From NCBI GenBank assembly GCA_003254925.1, contig QANZ01021649.1, forward strand, positions 7,561 through 71,560: a stretch of DNA of 64,000 nucleotides. Direction: 5' to 3'. A program made the translations under genes and the position numbers. Positions 46,981-59,780 of the stretch are shown piece by piece; the first letter of the stretch is position 1; each line of letters starts with the position of its first letter. This DNA comes from Chamaecrista fasciculata (lineage: Eukaryota; Streptophyta; Magnoliopsida; Fabales; Fabaceae). The notes below the pieces were generated by a model. It did not search any database, was not told where the DNA came from, and saw only the letters and a program-made list of their open reading frames with translations.

Positions 46981-48512
46981 TTGATTCTACAATTAAAGAT
47001 ATGAATTTTTAATTAGCAGTATATATATCCACCATTTTATAAAACCCAGAAAAATTTTATTATCAGTGGCTAAGACTCATATTTCACCAAAGTTTACCGT
47101 CGCGGAGAGCGATCATGCAGCCTTTGGCTATTTAGGTAGGCAACTCTTTACCAATCACATCATATGTGACTCTTAGATCTTTATGGGACTGTATGATCAT
47201 ATGATACCTTTTATGGCATGTTTATCCCATCTAATGCCTTGAGGTCCAAAACCGTTTTGATAACCCCATTAAGTCACACAATAAAACTTGTGAACGGCTA
47301 GGCTCAAAACAACGAGGCCGAAGCCCAACCCCCATATCATCAAGGCCCACCAAACCCGTGTCGCGGAGGGCGATCACCGCATCCAGCAAACCAAGACTTC
47401 AACGAGGCGTCGCGTTGAATCTCCCATTCACCCGTGTGTCCTCAAGGTCAAGATAGATACGTGTCGCGAAGGGCGATCACCGCTCTATGATGAACAAGAT
47501 TTCCAAAGGGTGTTTTATTGACGGCATTAAAACTTAAGATTTTCTAAAAGGGTTTAATTTTAAAATTGTTCCGTTTTATAGTTTAATTTCAAAACTCCTT
47601 TTAAAATTAAACGAGTCGTGCCACATGTTTATTTCCCCATGTATCACATACATATAAACATGTGCACGGATCTTGCATCATATGCAAAATCCCACGCTCG
47701 TATCGTATACGTGGTTGTAGCGTTTAAACGTGTAAATAGCGTGTTAAAATCGCATACTAAACATACATCTAGCGCTTTGTATCACATACAAACTAAATGT
47801 AAAGCATATATACCGTGTTTAGATATGGCCCATCTATCCTAACAATTCTCCCAAGCCAATGAGAGAATTCTTCTAAAAGGAAAAGCAAAATTACAAGAGA
47901 GTAAACCCCAGTTACATTGAGGTATAAACTGAAAAGTAAAATTACATCGGATAGAGGGAGACGACACGTAGGCCGTATACACCAAAAACCTAGAGCCATA
48001 TCCAACACCACACAATTACATATACGAACAATTCATAGAATCATGTCAAACACGGTATACAGAAAACACATACCAAAGCCGATTTTTGTATTGTGTTCAC
48101 ATTAGGGTTGTGCAATTTTAACATGCCTTTTCTTGAAATTAGGCCCATTATTAATAATTATAAAATTCAGGAATCACATTCAAGAATTTAAATTATTGAT
48201 CCTGAAAAATTTTAAAATTCATAATTTTAATAATTTTCCAGCCACCCTTTTATAATTATAATTAAAACAATTTTATTCATAATTATAAGGGATTTCGACT
48301 TTAGGCCTTAATTTTCAAGAAATATTTAAAACAATCATATTGATTTCATATGTATCTCATACATATAATTTGCACCTTTTACATTCGTTCCAAAACTTTT
48401 ATGGTGGATCTTTTCGCAAAACAAACATCAGTATGCCAATTGAAAAATGGTAAACGCACATTACACATCACATGTATAATCACCAAAAACTAACACAGAT
48501 CCAAAATAGCCT
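46981..48512 (-). other. Untranslated leader of E
   Basis: This non-coding leader aligns in reverse with A's leader and includes reversed GTAT-N3-ATAC dyads around 47640-47710. It holds the three-hairpin array at 47098-47480. Confidence 0.82.
47098..47480 (-). other. Three-hairpin leader array of E
   Basis: Read on the minus strand, hairpins lie at 47461-47480, 47358-47377 and 47098-47115, all with stem TCGC/GCGA. The loops are CCTTC, CCTCC and TCTCC, so they are close but not identical within this older copy. They lie about 500, 397 and 135 bases before gag. Confidence 0.72.
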
Positions 48513-48525
48513 GGCTCTGATACCA
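48513..48525 (-). other. Primer binding site of E (tRNA-iMet)
   Basis: The minus strand reads TGGTATCAGAGCC, a perfect family site one base inside the LTR boundary at 48527. Confidence 0.95.
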
Positions 48526-49983
48526 CTGTTGGGAAATCACGGGCACGCCAACGCAGCGAAAACAGGTATAAATTTAAAAATTTAAACGCATAACATAATA
48601 AAACCAGGCGTAGAGTGATTTCTTTCCCAAGGATCCGCTATATGGATCTGTGTCAATAGAAGGATTAGAGATTTACCCAAATCAATCGGCGACTTTTGTG
48701 TCTACGATGCTGAGGAGTCCACTCTGAGTGTGCTCCCTCTGCCGGTGATCCACACGAACAGTTTTGGAGATGCCTAGGTGCTAGCCTCCTTCACTTCTCC
48801 AAGTGAACCAGGGACCTTATCTACGGTGTTCTTGAATTCAAGAACTATTCTTGAATTCCAAGAACAAGATGGCGCCTATGATCAAGAATCAAATTCTTGA
48901 TCTCACACAACCTTGTCACAAACCCTAAAACTCCTTTTAGGTTTTGCGCCACTTTCTCTCTCTATGAAACTAGGGTTGTGCTTTCTCTCTCTTTTCACCA
49001 AGACTCAAAACCGATTTTTCTCTTGTGAATTAGCTAGGCAAATGTGAGATCCTGGAGTTTCAGAATTTAGTTTTGGGTGCTCAGAAGTAGAATAAGTGAT
49101 TTTCAGAATTATAGATGGATTTTCAGGCTAGTTTTAGACAAGTATTAGGAGTTTTTAAATTATAATTTTTAGAAACTAGTGAACAAAAAAAAAATTAATT
49201 AATTAAATTAGAATTTTCATTGTCATATTTGAAATCTCTATATTTTAATTGGCTTGTGGTTAAAATTTGGGAGCAAACGGAGTTTAAAATTGTATTTGAC
49301 TTTTATCATGGTACTGCGATAAAACACATTCGAGTAAGAAACGGGAATGAATGGAGATAGAGTTTTCAAAAATAAATTTTATATTTGAGATCTACTATTC
49401 GCAACAAATCCAATGATATAAATTTTAGCAAAACTCTATATTTCTAAAAGTTTTCGTTTTAGGGACTGATTTGAAAGAATTAAAACTTTCTGGGGTTGAA
49501 CCGTTATTTTAGCCTGTAGAGTTTTATATTAAAAAAAAATCACCATTAGGATCTCTAGAAAGTTCAGGTTGAGGTTGAATATGAATATACCTTATATACT
49601 TCCCGTTGGGTTAAAGTGGATACGAATAGACGGTGTTCGTGCTCCTTAAAGGGTTGACGTAGATATTAATGACATTATATGTGTTTCTTGTGCATGAGTG
49701 GAGGTGGAACGAAAGTACTGTGTGTGCTCCCTTGAGCGTCAAGGTGATGACTTTTGAGCTCCTTGATGGGTTGAGCTGGAAATACTGATATTGTGCTACT
49801 TGCAAATCAAGTGTGATGATTGGCTGACCTATGGGTTGTTATAATATTATTTGTTTGATGAACTGATAAGGGTGTGACGTTGAATATTAATATTATTAAG
49901 ATTAAATGTTTAGTTACTGTTGATTGATGCTAGTGGTAATATTTATTTTTTTTATTTGAATGTGCTTGTTTTGACTTGATTAA

Positions 49984-50098
49984 ATTTGATTGTGCTGGTG
50001 CTTGTACTTGTGCTTGTGATTGTGTTTGTAATAGTGATTGTGATTGTGTTTGTAATTGTGGTTGTAATTGTGTTTGATTGTGTTTGTAATTGATAGCA
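49984..50098 (+). repeat. Degenerate TTGTGN array in G1
   Basis: About 115 bases are built from short units such as CTTGTG, ATTGTG and TTTGTA. The complementary form (CACAAG, CACAAA, CACAAT) appears in G2 at about 58660-58735. Confidence 0.8.
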
Positions 50099-50154
50099 CT
50101 GGTAGTGATATTAATTGAAAATTTTTACTTTCTTTGGTGTGTGTCTTATTGTTG

Positions 50155-50375
50155 AATGAATGAGATAATGTTGTGTGTGGTCCCGATGGGTGAGAAGCTG
50201 TGTGCGGTCCCCACGGGTTGAGATAATGCTGTGTGCGGTCCCGATGGGTGAGAAGCTGTGTGCGGTCCCCACGGTTTGAGATAATGCTGTGGGCGGTCCT
50301 GATGGGTGAAAAGCTGTGTGCGGTCCCCACAGGTTGAGAACTTGAGGTGATGCTGTGTGCGGTTCCCTCATGAGT
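50155..50375 (+). repeat. Minisatellite of ~58-bp paired units in G1
   Basis: Two related half-units alternate, one with GTGCGGTCCCCACGGGTTGAG and one with GTGCGGTCCCGATGGGTGAG, through about three and a half pairs. The unit lacks stop codons in several frames, so long antisense open frames arise here (49980-50330, 50111-50476) that are not evidence of a gene. Confidence 0.88.
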
Positions 50376-53300
50376 GGAGGCAGACTTGAAATCTCATAAT
50401 TGTGTGTTACTTGTGATTGGTGGTGAATTAATTGTTGAATCTTAGTCGTATTGAAATTGGTGTTAGTTGCAAACAAATGATTCTACATTGTTGGCTATCC
50501 TCCAAGTAGAGGCTATCGAGGGAACAATCACTTTGTTGTTCATGGTTTTATATCAAATAATTTTTTTTATAGAGTGAGGGTTCACTTCAATTGAGAATTT
50601 CACGTAATTATTTCATTTTACTAAATTACTTTTGTCAGAATTAACTTATCCCAGACGTGATCTATTTTTGTTCTACAAGCATGATTGGATAGAGATCTAT
50701 AATCTGAGTGTCAAGACATTTGACTTAATTTGTAAATCACTAATGAGTCTTTCTTTCACTCAATGACCCTAAAGGGCTTGATTGTAAGATCTTTATGAGT
50801 TATACCTTTGAAGAACGGTTTCAATATTTCATCTGATCACATTTTGATTCTTGAAAGGAGATTGGAAAGCTGGTTTCATAACTTGATCTTATTCCCTAAT
50901 TTTACTTTCACAAAACATGAAAACTTATTTTGTCACATTTATATTAAACTTTATGCAAACTTTATTCCTTTTTAAATAAATCTTTGAATTTCCTTTGTGC
51001 CATAAGGTTTTTCTTAAACCCATTGTTGTACTTATATTTCAACTTCTTTTAAAAGTTCACTTGCTACCTCTAGTTGAATTGTTAAGTCTTGTTATTTGAA
51101 TTATGTTTTAATCGTTGCATATGTTAGAATTATTTGGTTAAACGGATGTTGTTAGAAGTTATTTTTGTTAATGTGTGTTGTTGGTAACTCTCTCCCTACG
51201 TGGTGTTGCTTGGCACCACGATTGGAATGCGTTAGTCGCTCACTGAGTTGCAAAACTCATTCCCCTCCACTTAATTTTTTTTTAGATGCAGGTTTAAAAG
51301 GTGTGAAGTGTTGAGCAGGTGATGTTTTCTTAGAAGACGAAACACATATTGTCCGTGTGTGCCAGGTTGTACATTATTTATTATTATACTCTAGAGTTGC
51401 TCTATAAATTCACAGACATGATGTTTGGTTGTGTAAAATTTGTTATAGTAAATTGTAGATGACAATATCATTTGTGTAATTTTAGGTTAGCATGTGATTT
51501 CTTTTAATTATAGGCTTACGGAGTGTGAGATTCTTCTTGCATTTCGTGCCGGTCACGTGTCTAGTTTGGGGTCGTGACAGCAAAAATCGAATTTTCCCAA
51601 GTGTACATGAGGCTTATTAAAAGTTGACTTATGCTACCGTATATATAGGGTTTGGGGATTTTGATAATTATAATTAGGAAACCCTAAATTATAGGATTAT
51701 CAAATTATAAAATTATGAGATTACAATAATATCACAATTTTAGGACTTGAATTCCTAATTAAAATATTACCTTAATATTATAATTTGAATTCAAATGCAA
51801 TCTTGGAGAATCAAATTGGAAGATCAAATCTTCCCAAAAGATACTCACCCATGCGCCATCCCCTAGTCAAATTTGTTGGAATTTAATAAATCAAAATAAC
51901 AATCCTAACTCTTAGGAAGTTATAACTAATTTGTTATTTTCCAACAATATTGAATTAAGATATTACCATAATATCTTTAGGTCAATCTTTTGAATTTTGA
52001 ATTCTAGTCTTTATTGAATTAAAATATTACATTAATATTTAAATCCAATTTAGACCTAGAATTCGACTTACCCTATAACTCTTGAATTAAAATATTACTT
52101 TAATATATTTAATTCAATCATTTGAAATCTAGATCAAATCTATTTGAATTTCAAATTTCGAGCCATGAATTTTAATTAATAAAACATTTCTATTAATTAA
52201 AATATGCTTATATGAGGCGCCAACCTCAATCCCCATTATCCTAATATTAGTGAATTTAATAAATCAATATTTTCCTAATTTTTAGGAACTTTATCCAATT
52301 TATTATTCCTAATATTATAAATAGGAATTTAATTGTAAATAGACTAATCACATTATCTATTTAACAATTATCATATATATATTTAAATTTGTCCCACAAA
52401 TCTAAATATCATATATCTGTAGATATTTATTTAAGACAATATTTTATGTCCCAAGACAGTCAATTATGTCTTAAACGGTGTCACCTATGTGACCCACGAA
52501 TTAACCCTAATTCGTGTCTCGATGTGGCATCTTGATCCTGCTCGTGTGTGACCCAGCAGACCCCACATGAATTTGGCAGCAAGTCATCTCTATGACTCAC
52601 AAGTCGAGAGCGGACTCTAGCAAGCCATCACGACTACCCAAAACACGTGAGTTATCGTTTATCGCCGAAACGACTTAACCTTAGTATCACCTTGTCTTGA
52701 TCCCCATTGCCCTACGATATTCTGGTCATGGATTAGGCACGGGAAAGTCATCCATAATCCAAGCCTCAACTTTCTCGATTCCTTGAGTAAGTCCCAATTT
52801 CCAGTGTGGCCACACATTCCTTGGACAGACTCATCGAGGGGCCCAGTTAAATATCTCTCATCTTTATGAGGGACAAAATTCCATCTTGGTCAACCATATT
52901 CCTCAGCACGGTAATCAACCAAACCCGTACCTAGCCCTTATGGCTACCCTGCTACAGGCAACGTTAGACTAGGCCAAAGTTTGACAACTACAAAGCCGGA
53001 ACGCTGAAGACCTCAAGTCTAAGGGCATCGTGACAGGTGTACAGGAGAGACTAGCTAATGACTAAAACCCATGCAGGACTCTCCGGGTCGGTCCAGCAAT
53101 TTGTAACCCTTTACATAATTGCACCACGACACTCGTTCTAGCATCTAGTGCATGCATCTCTATGCACCGAGGTCATGCCGGTCTTGGTTCATTTCAAGTT
53201 CCCACTTGAATGAGCGACCAGGGACAGTTTGGATTAATTATCCCATAATTAATCACGGATTGTTATCATAGTAAACATGCTAATAATATGATAACCATTA

Positions 53301-54976
53301 ATTTATCTCTATAAATTAATCAATATGTTCAAAACATATTTATAAAATGATTGGCCCAAGGGCACAATATCCATCAGAGATATCTAACTGGCGCCCTTGA
53401 TGAGTCTGTCCAAGTAATGTGTGGCTACACAGGGAAATGAGACTAACTTAGTGAATCGAGAAAGTTGTGGTTTGGATTATGGATGACTTTCCCGTGCCTA
53501 ATCCATGACCAAGATATCGTGTGACAATAGGGATTATGTCAAGGTAGTACTTAGGTTAAGTCGTTTTGGCGTTGAAGCGATAACTCACGTGTTTTGGGTA
53601 GTCGTGATGGCTTAATAGGGTCCGTTCTTGACTTGTGAGTCATGGAGATGACTTGCTGCCAACTTCACGTGAGGCTTGCTGGGTCACACATAAGTAGGAT
53701 CAAGATGCCGCAATGGGACACGAATTACGGTTAATTTGTGAGTCACTTTAATGACACAATTTAAGACATAGTTGAGTGTCTCAGGACATGAAGTCTTGTC
53801 TTAAATAAATATCTACGTTTGTTATGTTTAAATTTGTTGGACAAGTTTAAACATATTAATTGTTAAATAGTTAATTGGATTAATCTATTTACAATTATAT
53901 TCTTGTTTATAATATTAGGGAATAATAAATTAGATAAGCTTCCTAAAAGTTAGGAGATTATCAATTTATTAAATTCACTAATATTTGGATAATAAGCTTG
54001 AGGGTGGCGCCTCATATATGGTGATTTTAATTAATGGAAATGTTTTGTTAATCAGAGTCATGACTTGAATTTGATTTTGATTTCAAGATTCAAATTTTTA
54101 ATTAAAGATATTAGTGTAATATCTTAATTCAATATTGTTGGAAATTAATAAGTTGGTTATGACTTCCTATGAGTTAGGATTGTTATTTTGATTTATTAAA
54201 TTCCTTAAAAATTAGAGGGAGATGGCGCATTTTAGGTGGGACCAAGAGCAAGATTTGATCTTGCATTTTGTTTCTCAAAGATTGCACTTTGAATTCAAAT
54301 TAAGATATTAAGGTAATATTTTAATTAAGAATTCAAGGCCTAAAATTATAATATTATTGTAATCTTATAATTTTATAATTTTATAATCTACTAATTTAGG
54401 GATTCCCTAATTATAATTATCAAACTCCCCAAAACTCTATAAAAGGAGAGCCAAAATCGAAATTGCTAACCTAGTTTACACAAGAGGGAAAATTTCGACT
54501 TGCACTATATTTTGTGAGACAAAATCGGCTAACCCTAGTTTTAGAAAGAGGGAGTTGATTTTCTCAGAGAGTGAGAGAAATTCGACTTGCACTCTAACTA
54601 TAGGGTTTTAGAGAGTGAACAAGAAAAGTTCTTGTGAGCTAGGAGCCACATTGGTCCTGGAGTTCAAGAACAGTTCTTGAACTTCAAGAACCGTAGATAG
54701 AGTTTCCCATATTCACTTGGGAAGAAGTGAAGGAGGCTAGCACCTGGGCCTCTGCCAAACTGCTCATGTGGATCACCGGCAGAGGAAGGACACTAGGAGT
54801 GGACTTCTCAGACTTGCGAACTCAAAGCACCGATTGATTTGGTAAAACTCTTTTCCTTCTTCTAGTATAAATTCATAAAGCGGATCCTGGCTGGGAATCA
54901 TATGAGCTGCGTGGTTTATTTAAATTTTAATTTTAATTCGCTTCCGCTGCACGCACGCTCTGTGATTGCCCAATAG

Positions 54977-54989
54977 TGGCATCAGAGCC
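54977..54989 (+). other. Primer binding site of F
   Basis: TGGCATCAGAGCC lies two bases after the LTR end and has one change from the family site. Confidence 0.88.
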
Positions 54990-56501
54990 ACGCTATTTTG
55001 GGTTTATATTAGTTTTGGTGATTATACATGAGATGTATGATTATGTGTTTACCGCTTTCAATCGTATGTTTAAAAGTTTCGCGAAAATCCACCACATGTT
55101 TTGGAACCTATCTAAAAATTGGTGCAAGTATATGTATGTGATACATAGGAAAATCAATTGGATTGATTTTATAATTATCTTGAAATTTTACGTCTTGATC
55201 GAAAAACCCTATATATATATTTTAATTAAAATTGTTTTGATTATAATATGTGTAGGGTGGTCGAAATTTTTAAATTGAGAATTTATTAATTTTGGGCCAA
55301 TAATTCGAAATTCTTGAATTTGATTCTTGAATTTTAATTATTGGTACAAGACTTAATTTTAAGAGGGCATGTTAAATTGCACAAACCCTAATTGAACACA
55401 TCCAAGAAAATCGTTTTTTGTATGTGTTGTATGTTTGCCGTGTTTTATATATATTTATATATGTGAAATGTTCATGTATGTTTAAATATGGTGTTGGATA
55501 TGGCTCTAGGTATTATTGGTAAATACGACCTGCGTCTCGTCTCCCTGAAATTCTCGATGTAATTTTATTTTGTTTTTACCTCAATGTAAACGACGTTTTC
55601 ACAATGTAATTTTTATTTTTCTTTTAGAAAAATTCTCTCATTGACTTGAGGGAATTTTATGGTAGATGGGCCATATCTGAACACGGTTTTATATGCATTT
55701 AGTAATTTTTGTATGAGATGCCATTTGCGCTAGATGTATGTGTAGGGGTGCGACTTAACATGCTATATTTTAAATTTACGCATAAATACGTATTCGATAC
55801 GAGCGTAGGATTTTGTATGAGATACAAAATTCGTGCATGTGTTTATATGTATGCGATACATGGGGAGTAAACACATGGCACAACTCGTTTAATTTTAAAA
55901 TTGGTTTTAAAATTGAACTAAAACGGAACCTTAAAATTGAATCATTTTAAAATCTTAAGTTTTAATGCCATCAATAAACACCATGTCGAAACCTTGTTCA
56001 TCGTAGAGCGGTGATCGCCTCCGCGACACGTATCTACTTTTACCTTGGGGAGACACGGGTGAATGGGAGATTCAACGCAGCGCCTTGTTGAAATCTCGGT
56101 TTGTTAAATGTGGTGATCGCCTCCGCGACATGTTTTTAGTGGGCCTTGATGATATGGGGTTGGGCTTCGGCCTCGTTGTTTTGAGCCTAGCCATTCACGG
56201 GTTTTATTGTGTGACTTAATGGGGTTATCAAATCGAATTTGGACCTCAAAGCATTAGACGGGATAAACATGCCATAATAAGTATCATATGATGATACAGT
56301 CCCATAAAGATCTAAGAGTCACATGAGATGGGATTGGTAAGGAGTTACCTACCTAAATAACCTAAGGGTGCATGATCGCCTCCGCGACGGTAAACTTTGG
56401 TGAAATATGGGTCATAGCCACTAATAATAATTTTACTGGGTTTTATAAAATGGTGGATATATTTTTGCTAATCAACTTTCATATCTCAATTGTAGAATCA
56501 A
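54990..56501 (+). other. Untranslated leader of F
   Basis: Non-coding, aligning with A's leader. It has dyads near 55133, 55793, 55826 and 55853, a GTATCAT-ATG-ATGATAC palindrome near 56280 and the three-hairpin array. Confidence 0.82.
56011..56388 (+). other. Three-hairpin leader array of F
   Basis: The hairpins lie at 56011-56029, 56113-56131 and 56373-56388. The stem is TCGC/GCGA and the loop CTCC in all three. They lie about 491, 389 and 129 bases before the gag ATG. Confidence 0.75.
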
Positions 56502-56622
56502 ATGGCAACCAATAGTTCAACACTGTCACTGCGATCTATCCTTGAGAACGATAAATTGACAGGGACAAACTTCCTTGACTGGTTTCGGAATGTGAGAATT
56601 GTTCTCACCCAAGAGAGGAAGC
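56502..56622 (+). pseudogene. First 40 codons of F's gag
   Basis: The frame starts MATNSSTLSLRSILENDKL and ends at TQERK, where the sequence jumps into LTR. GAAGC at 56618-56622 fits both gag (as in A's AAAGCTC context) and the LTR sequence GTTGAAGCGATAAC near 53575, so the join probably used this microhomology. Confidence 0.9.
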
Positions 56623-57014
56623 GATAACTCACGTGTTTTGGGTAGTCGTGATGGCTTGCTAGAGTCCGCTCTCGACTTGTGAGTCATGGAGACGACTTGC
56701 TGCCAACTTCACGTGAGGCCTGCTGGGTCACACATGAGAAGGATCAAGATGCCGCAATGGGACACAAATTAGGGTTAATTCATGAGTCACTTTAGTGCAC
56801 AATTTAAGACATAGTTGAGTGTCTCAAGTCATGAAGTCTTGTCTTAAATAAATATCTACGTTTGTGATGCTAAAATTTGTTGGACAAGTTTAAATATATT
56901 AATCGTTAAATAGTTAATTGGATTAATCTATTTACAATTATATTCTTGTTTATAATATTAGGGAATAATAAATTAGATAAGCTTCCTAAAAGTTAGGAGA
57001 TTATCGATTTATTA
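56618..57014 (+). repeat. 3' LTR remnant of F
   Basis: About 395 bases match F's 5' LTR from about 53574 to 53968. The left part of the LTR is lost in the gag-LTR deletion, and the right part is displaced by G2 at 57015. The continuation of the LTR is not found in the window. Confidence 0.88.
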
Positions 57015-59780
57015 TGTCACGCCCCCCTCCGTGGGAGCACGTGACCGGCACGGACATGGGTCCATCCCACGCCGTAAGCCTACCCACTGTCAACCCATAT
57101 CAAAAACACAATAACAACGTAACAATTCACTTTATACAATTATACTAAACAATACTTGGGCAAACATAATTCATCATTCACTTGCACATTTCCGTCAATC
57201 TATCAATTTAAAATATCATCTATCAATGCAAACACTGTCTCAAAATATCAAATAAAGATACAGTGCCAAATGAAACTATGGCATCAATGAATCATACAAA
57301 ATATCAATTAAATCCCTGAATACCCTCCTTAAGTACTAGTGGAGCTAACAAACTAGAATTTAAACACTGTCCTATTCAATGAAATAAATACCCACACGAA
57401 CAATGACGTGGGCTTCTGAATAACTCCCTTTCATAGCAAAAGTTGACACTTGACATTCACCTGTATCTGAAAAATGTTAAACGTGGGGTGAGTCGAAACT
57501 CAGTGAGCGGTTAACCCATCCCAGTCGTGGTGTAGGGCACCACCACGTAGGGAGAGGGATCATCAACCAAGCTAGCAATCACCAACAATGAGAAATTTAC
57601 AATAACATTCGTTCCACTAAAATAATTCAGCTTCTTCCAACAATTCCACCATGTATCCAAATGACAAGACAATAGCAACTCAACTTCTAGAAAACCAGTA
57701 AATTTTAAAACAATATAAAATACAAGATTAACCATGGATTTGAGAACACCTTTTGAAATCAGAAATTTTAGGGAAACATACTTTGAGATTTCATTTGCGA
57801 AGAAGATAAGGTTTTGTAGAGAAAGTGACAAAATTTTGCTTTGCTAAAATAATGTTTGGGGAGGGATAACAGATTATAAAATCTCTTAAAACTTCTTTCA
57901 AAGATCAAAATCTTAGGAAGATAAAGTGTTTAAATCACTCAAAACCTATAACTCATAAGAACTATTCAAATAATTTCTTTAAGACCAATAAGAGAACAAA
58001 GGTCTCATGAGAGATTTAAACATTAAGTAAAAACATCCTCACAGAAGAAATATAGATCTCTCTCAAGTCCTTTTTTTTGAGATACTCGAAATATAGCTTT
58101 GGTAAGTCATTTAAAATAAAAGTAGAAATGCTTTCTTGAAAATACCAATTAAAAGTGAATTCAATATTTTGTTCAAAAGAAACCCATATAAATCCAGAGA
58201 TGACTAGACGATGTCTACCACATTAATATCTACCTGTAAGGTAGTCAGCAACACCACAACAATCGGATTAATGTCATTCGAACCATCATTAGTCATAAAA
58301 CATTTAATATCCGTAATATCAATATTCAGCATAACACAATTACGATATTTCAATTCTGCCTCCAATCATGAGGGAACCGCACATAGCATCACCTCAAGTT
58401 CTCAACCCGTGGGGACCGCACACAGCTTTTCACCCATCGGGACCGCACACAGCATTATCTCAGCCCGTGGAGACCGCACAAAGCTTCTCACCCATCGGGA
58501 CCGCACATAGCATTACCTCAACCCGTGGGGACCGCACACAGCTTTTCACCCATCGGGACCGCATGTAGCAATATCTCAACCCGTGGGGACCGCACACAGC
58601 TTTTCACTCATCGGGAGCACACACAGCATTATCTCATTCATTTCACAAGCAATCAACAGTAAGGCACACGCACAAACACAAACCCAATCACAATCACAAA
58701 CACAAGCACAAGCACAAGCACCAGCACAAGCTCAAATTAGTCAACTCAGAACATACAACACTTCGAGTAAAAAATTAACTATTATACCAACATAAATTTA
58801 CATTTCAAATGATCAACTAAAACACACAATAAAAGTTACATACTTACATCAAGGTAGCTCGACCAAGAAGCTCATGCACTGGATATCAATCACATCATTT
58901 AACCGCTCATTATCACAAGAAAGAATCAACACTGTTACCGACCACAGCAGATGTATCTCACATAGTCAGTTTAATTTATTCAATCTTTTTTCTCAACTCA
59001 TCACCGAGAGTAATTAATCGTATCATCTGTCTCATCCCTTCACAGGAGAGCTTAAGCATACACATATGGTTCCCAATCAAATCATATAATCAATAACATC
59101 CAATTTCTAGCACAATTTCTAAAATAATTCAATCAATCCATTCACGCTCAAGGATAGCATATTTATAACACACCAACCCTCAAGGGACAAGGATAAGAAA
59201 GCCACTCACCTTAGTCAATAGGATGGACTCCATAGCCTTCATGCTTTCTTCCAACAACTAAAGCAAGCATCTAGGAACATAATTACAGTCAAAATACCAA
59301 TCAACATCACCATTCACGAACTCGATCTAAAGACTCGAAAATCCAATTCTTCACAAAACTAGCAAAAGGTTCATATGCAACACCCTCTTCCTAACACCTA
59401 TCTTTGACCCTTAACCACACTCACCTAAGATTATAGCCTCTTAACTAGAAGACTAAAAAGAAACTTGGGTGTCAACTTGTAACTTTTCTTAAAATCCAGA
59501 GAAAGGACCAATCTGAATTTTTTCCCAAAATTTAGAAAAGGACTACTTTTGTAGTTTTCTTCAACACCAAAATTAAAATTCTTAGTTTCCTTCCATTACC
59601 GAAACAACCCTAAGCCCAAACCATCAACCACAAACTTAACAAGCATCAATAACAACATCATCTAGCACACTTTCTCACAACTCCACATTTTTAAGCAAAC
59701 TATATGAATTCTAAAACTTGAATTCAAGAAAATTTTACAATATCTTGAAAACATAAACCACCATCAAAAATCATGAAACC
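57015..59780 (-). mobile_element. G2, LTR-like sequence related to G1
   Basis: It begins on the plus strand TGTCACGCCCCCC, which is a GGGGGGCGTGACA terminus on the minus strand. It shares with G1, in reverse, the block with CTCACTGAGTT and CTACGTGGTG near 57500-57560, the minisatellite, and the short-unit array. The part nearer 59780 is hardly similar to G1, so it is another subfamily. Its other end and target duplication are not in the window, and the boundary with T is approximate. No coding region is visible; the minus frame 57511-57831 has no recognisable motif. Confidence 0.65.
58370..58640 (-). repeat. Minisatellite in G2
   Basis: The same paired ~58-bp units as in G1 occur on the opposite strand, about four and a half pairs, with CCGTGGGGACCGCACA and CATCGGGACCGCACA as the alternating cores. 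Open frames through it on the plus strand (58211-58510, 58368-58568, 58583-58795) are by-products of the repeat. Confidence 0.88.

Larger units (their letters stand above)
49043..51579 (+). repeat. Solo LTR G1, probable Ty3/gypsy family
   Basis: This is a 2537-bp unit from TGTGAGATCCTGGAG to GGGTCGTGACA, flanked by GCAAA (49038-49042 and 51580-51584). The matching empty site is in E's 3' LTR near 42308. It has no gag or pol. Length, TG...CA ends and the GGGTCGTGACA terminus resemble long LTRs of plant chromoviruses (Del/Tekay type); that assignment is from memory of the family and untested. It carries a hexamer-like array and a minisatellite, and a TACGTGGTG...CTCACTGAGTT block shared with G2. 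Confidence 0.8.
41790..53376 (-). mobile_element. Copia element E on the minus strand, defective
   Basis: E is a full-length TGATGG-subfamily element on the minus strand: 3' LTR (41790-43596), polypurine tract, decayed pol, gag, leader, perfect primer site, and 5' LTR (48527-53376) holding solo LTR G1. It is flanked by GAGAT at 41785-41789 and 53377-53381. Pol is much more damaged than in A, C or J and lacks the N-terminal half of the reverse transcriptase. Confidence 0.94.
48527..53376 (-). repeat. 5' LTR of E (interrupted by G1)
   Basis: On the plus strand it starts TGTTGGGAAATCACGG and ends ATATCCATCA. G1 splits it at 49042. Without G1 and one target copy it is about 2.3 kb, the longest copia LTR here apart from L, and it represents the undeleted form of E's LTR. 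Confidence 0.93.
41266..54975 (+). repeat. 5' LTR of F (interrupted by E)
   Basis: The LTR starts TGATGGAGATTGTG, is broken after GAGAT (41785-41789) by E, resumes at 53382 and ends TGATTGCCCAATA, a decayed form of CCCAACA. Net length is about 2.1 kb. A TATA box (CTCTATAAAAGG, about 54435) is present without the GTCGAC palindrome. Confidence 0.88.
41266..57014 (+). mobile_element. Copia element F, internally deleted, interrupted by E
   Basis: F has a 5' LTR of the TGATGG subfamily, a primer site, a leader and the first 40 codons of gag, and then jumps directly into the middle of an LTR at about 56620. Element E interrupts its 5' LTR, and G2 interrupts its right LTR remnant at 57015. The right end is therefore not seen and no target duplication can be checked. 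It appears to have inserted into D's LTR. Confidence 0.85.

Noticed and set aside
50155-50375. CRISPR-like array
   Set aside because: Units are contiguous and alternate without unique spacers, and the genome is a plant.
49980-50476. Long antisense frames with repeated GTAHSFSPIGTAHS-type peptide in G1, and their plus-strand counterparts in G2 (58211-58795)
   Set aside because: The minisatellite unit has no stop codons in several frames, so overlapping frames are all open. This is a repeat effect.
57511-57831. Minus-strand open frame in G2 as a gene
   Set aside because: It covers the block shared with G1, where the frame is not kept, and has no recognisable motif.
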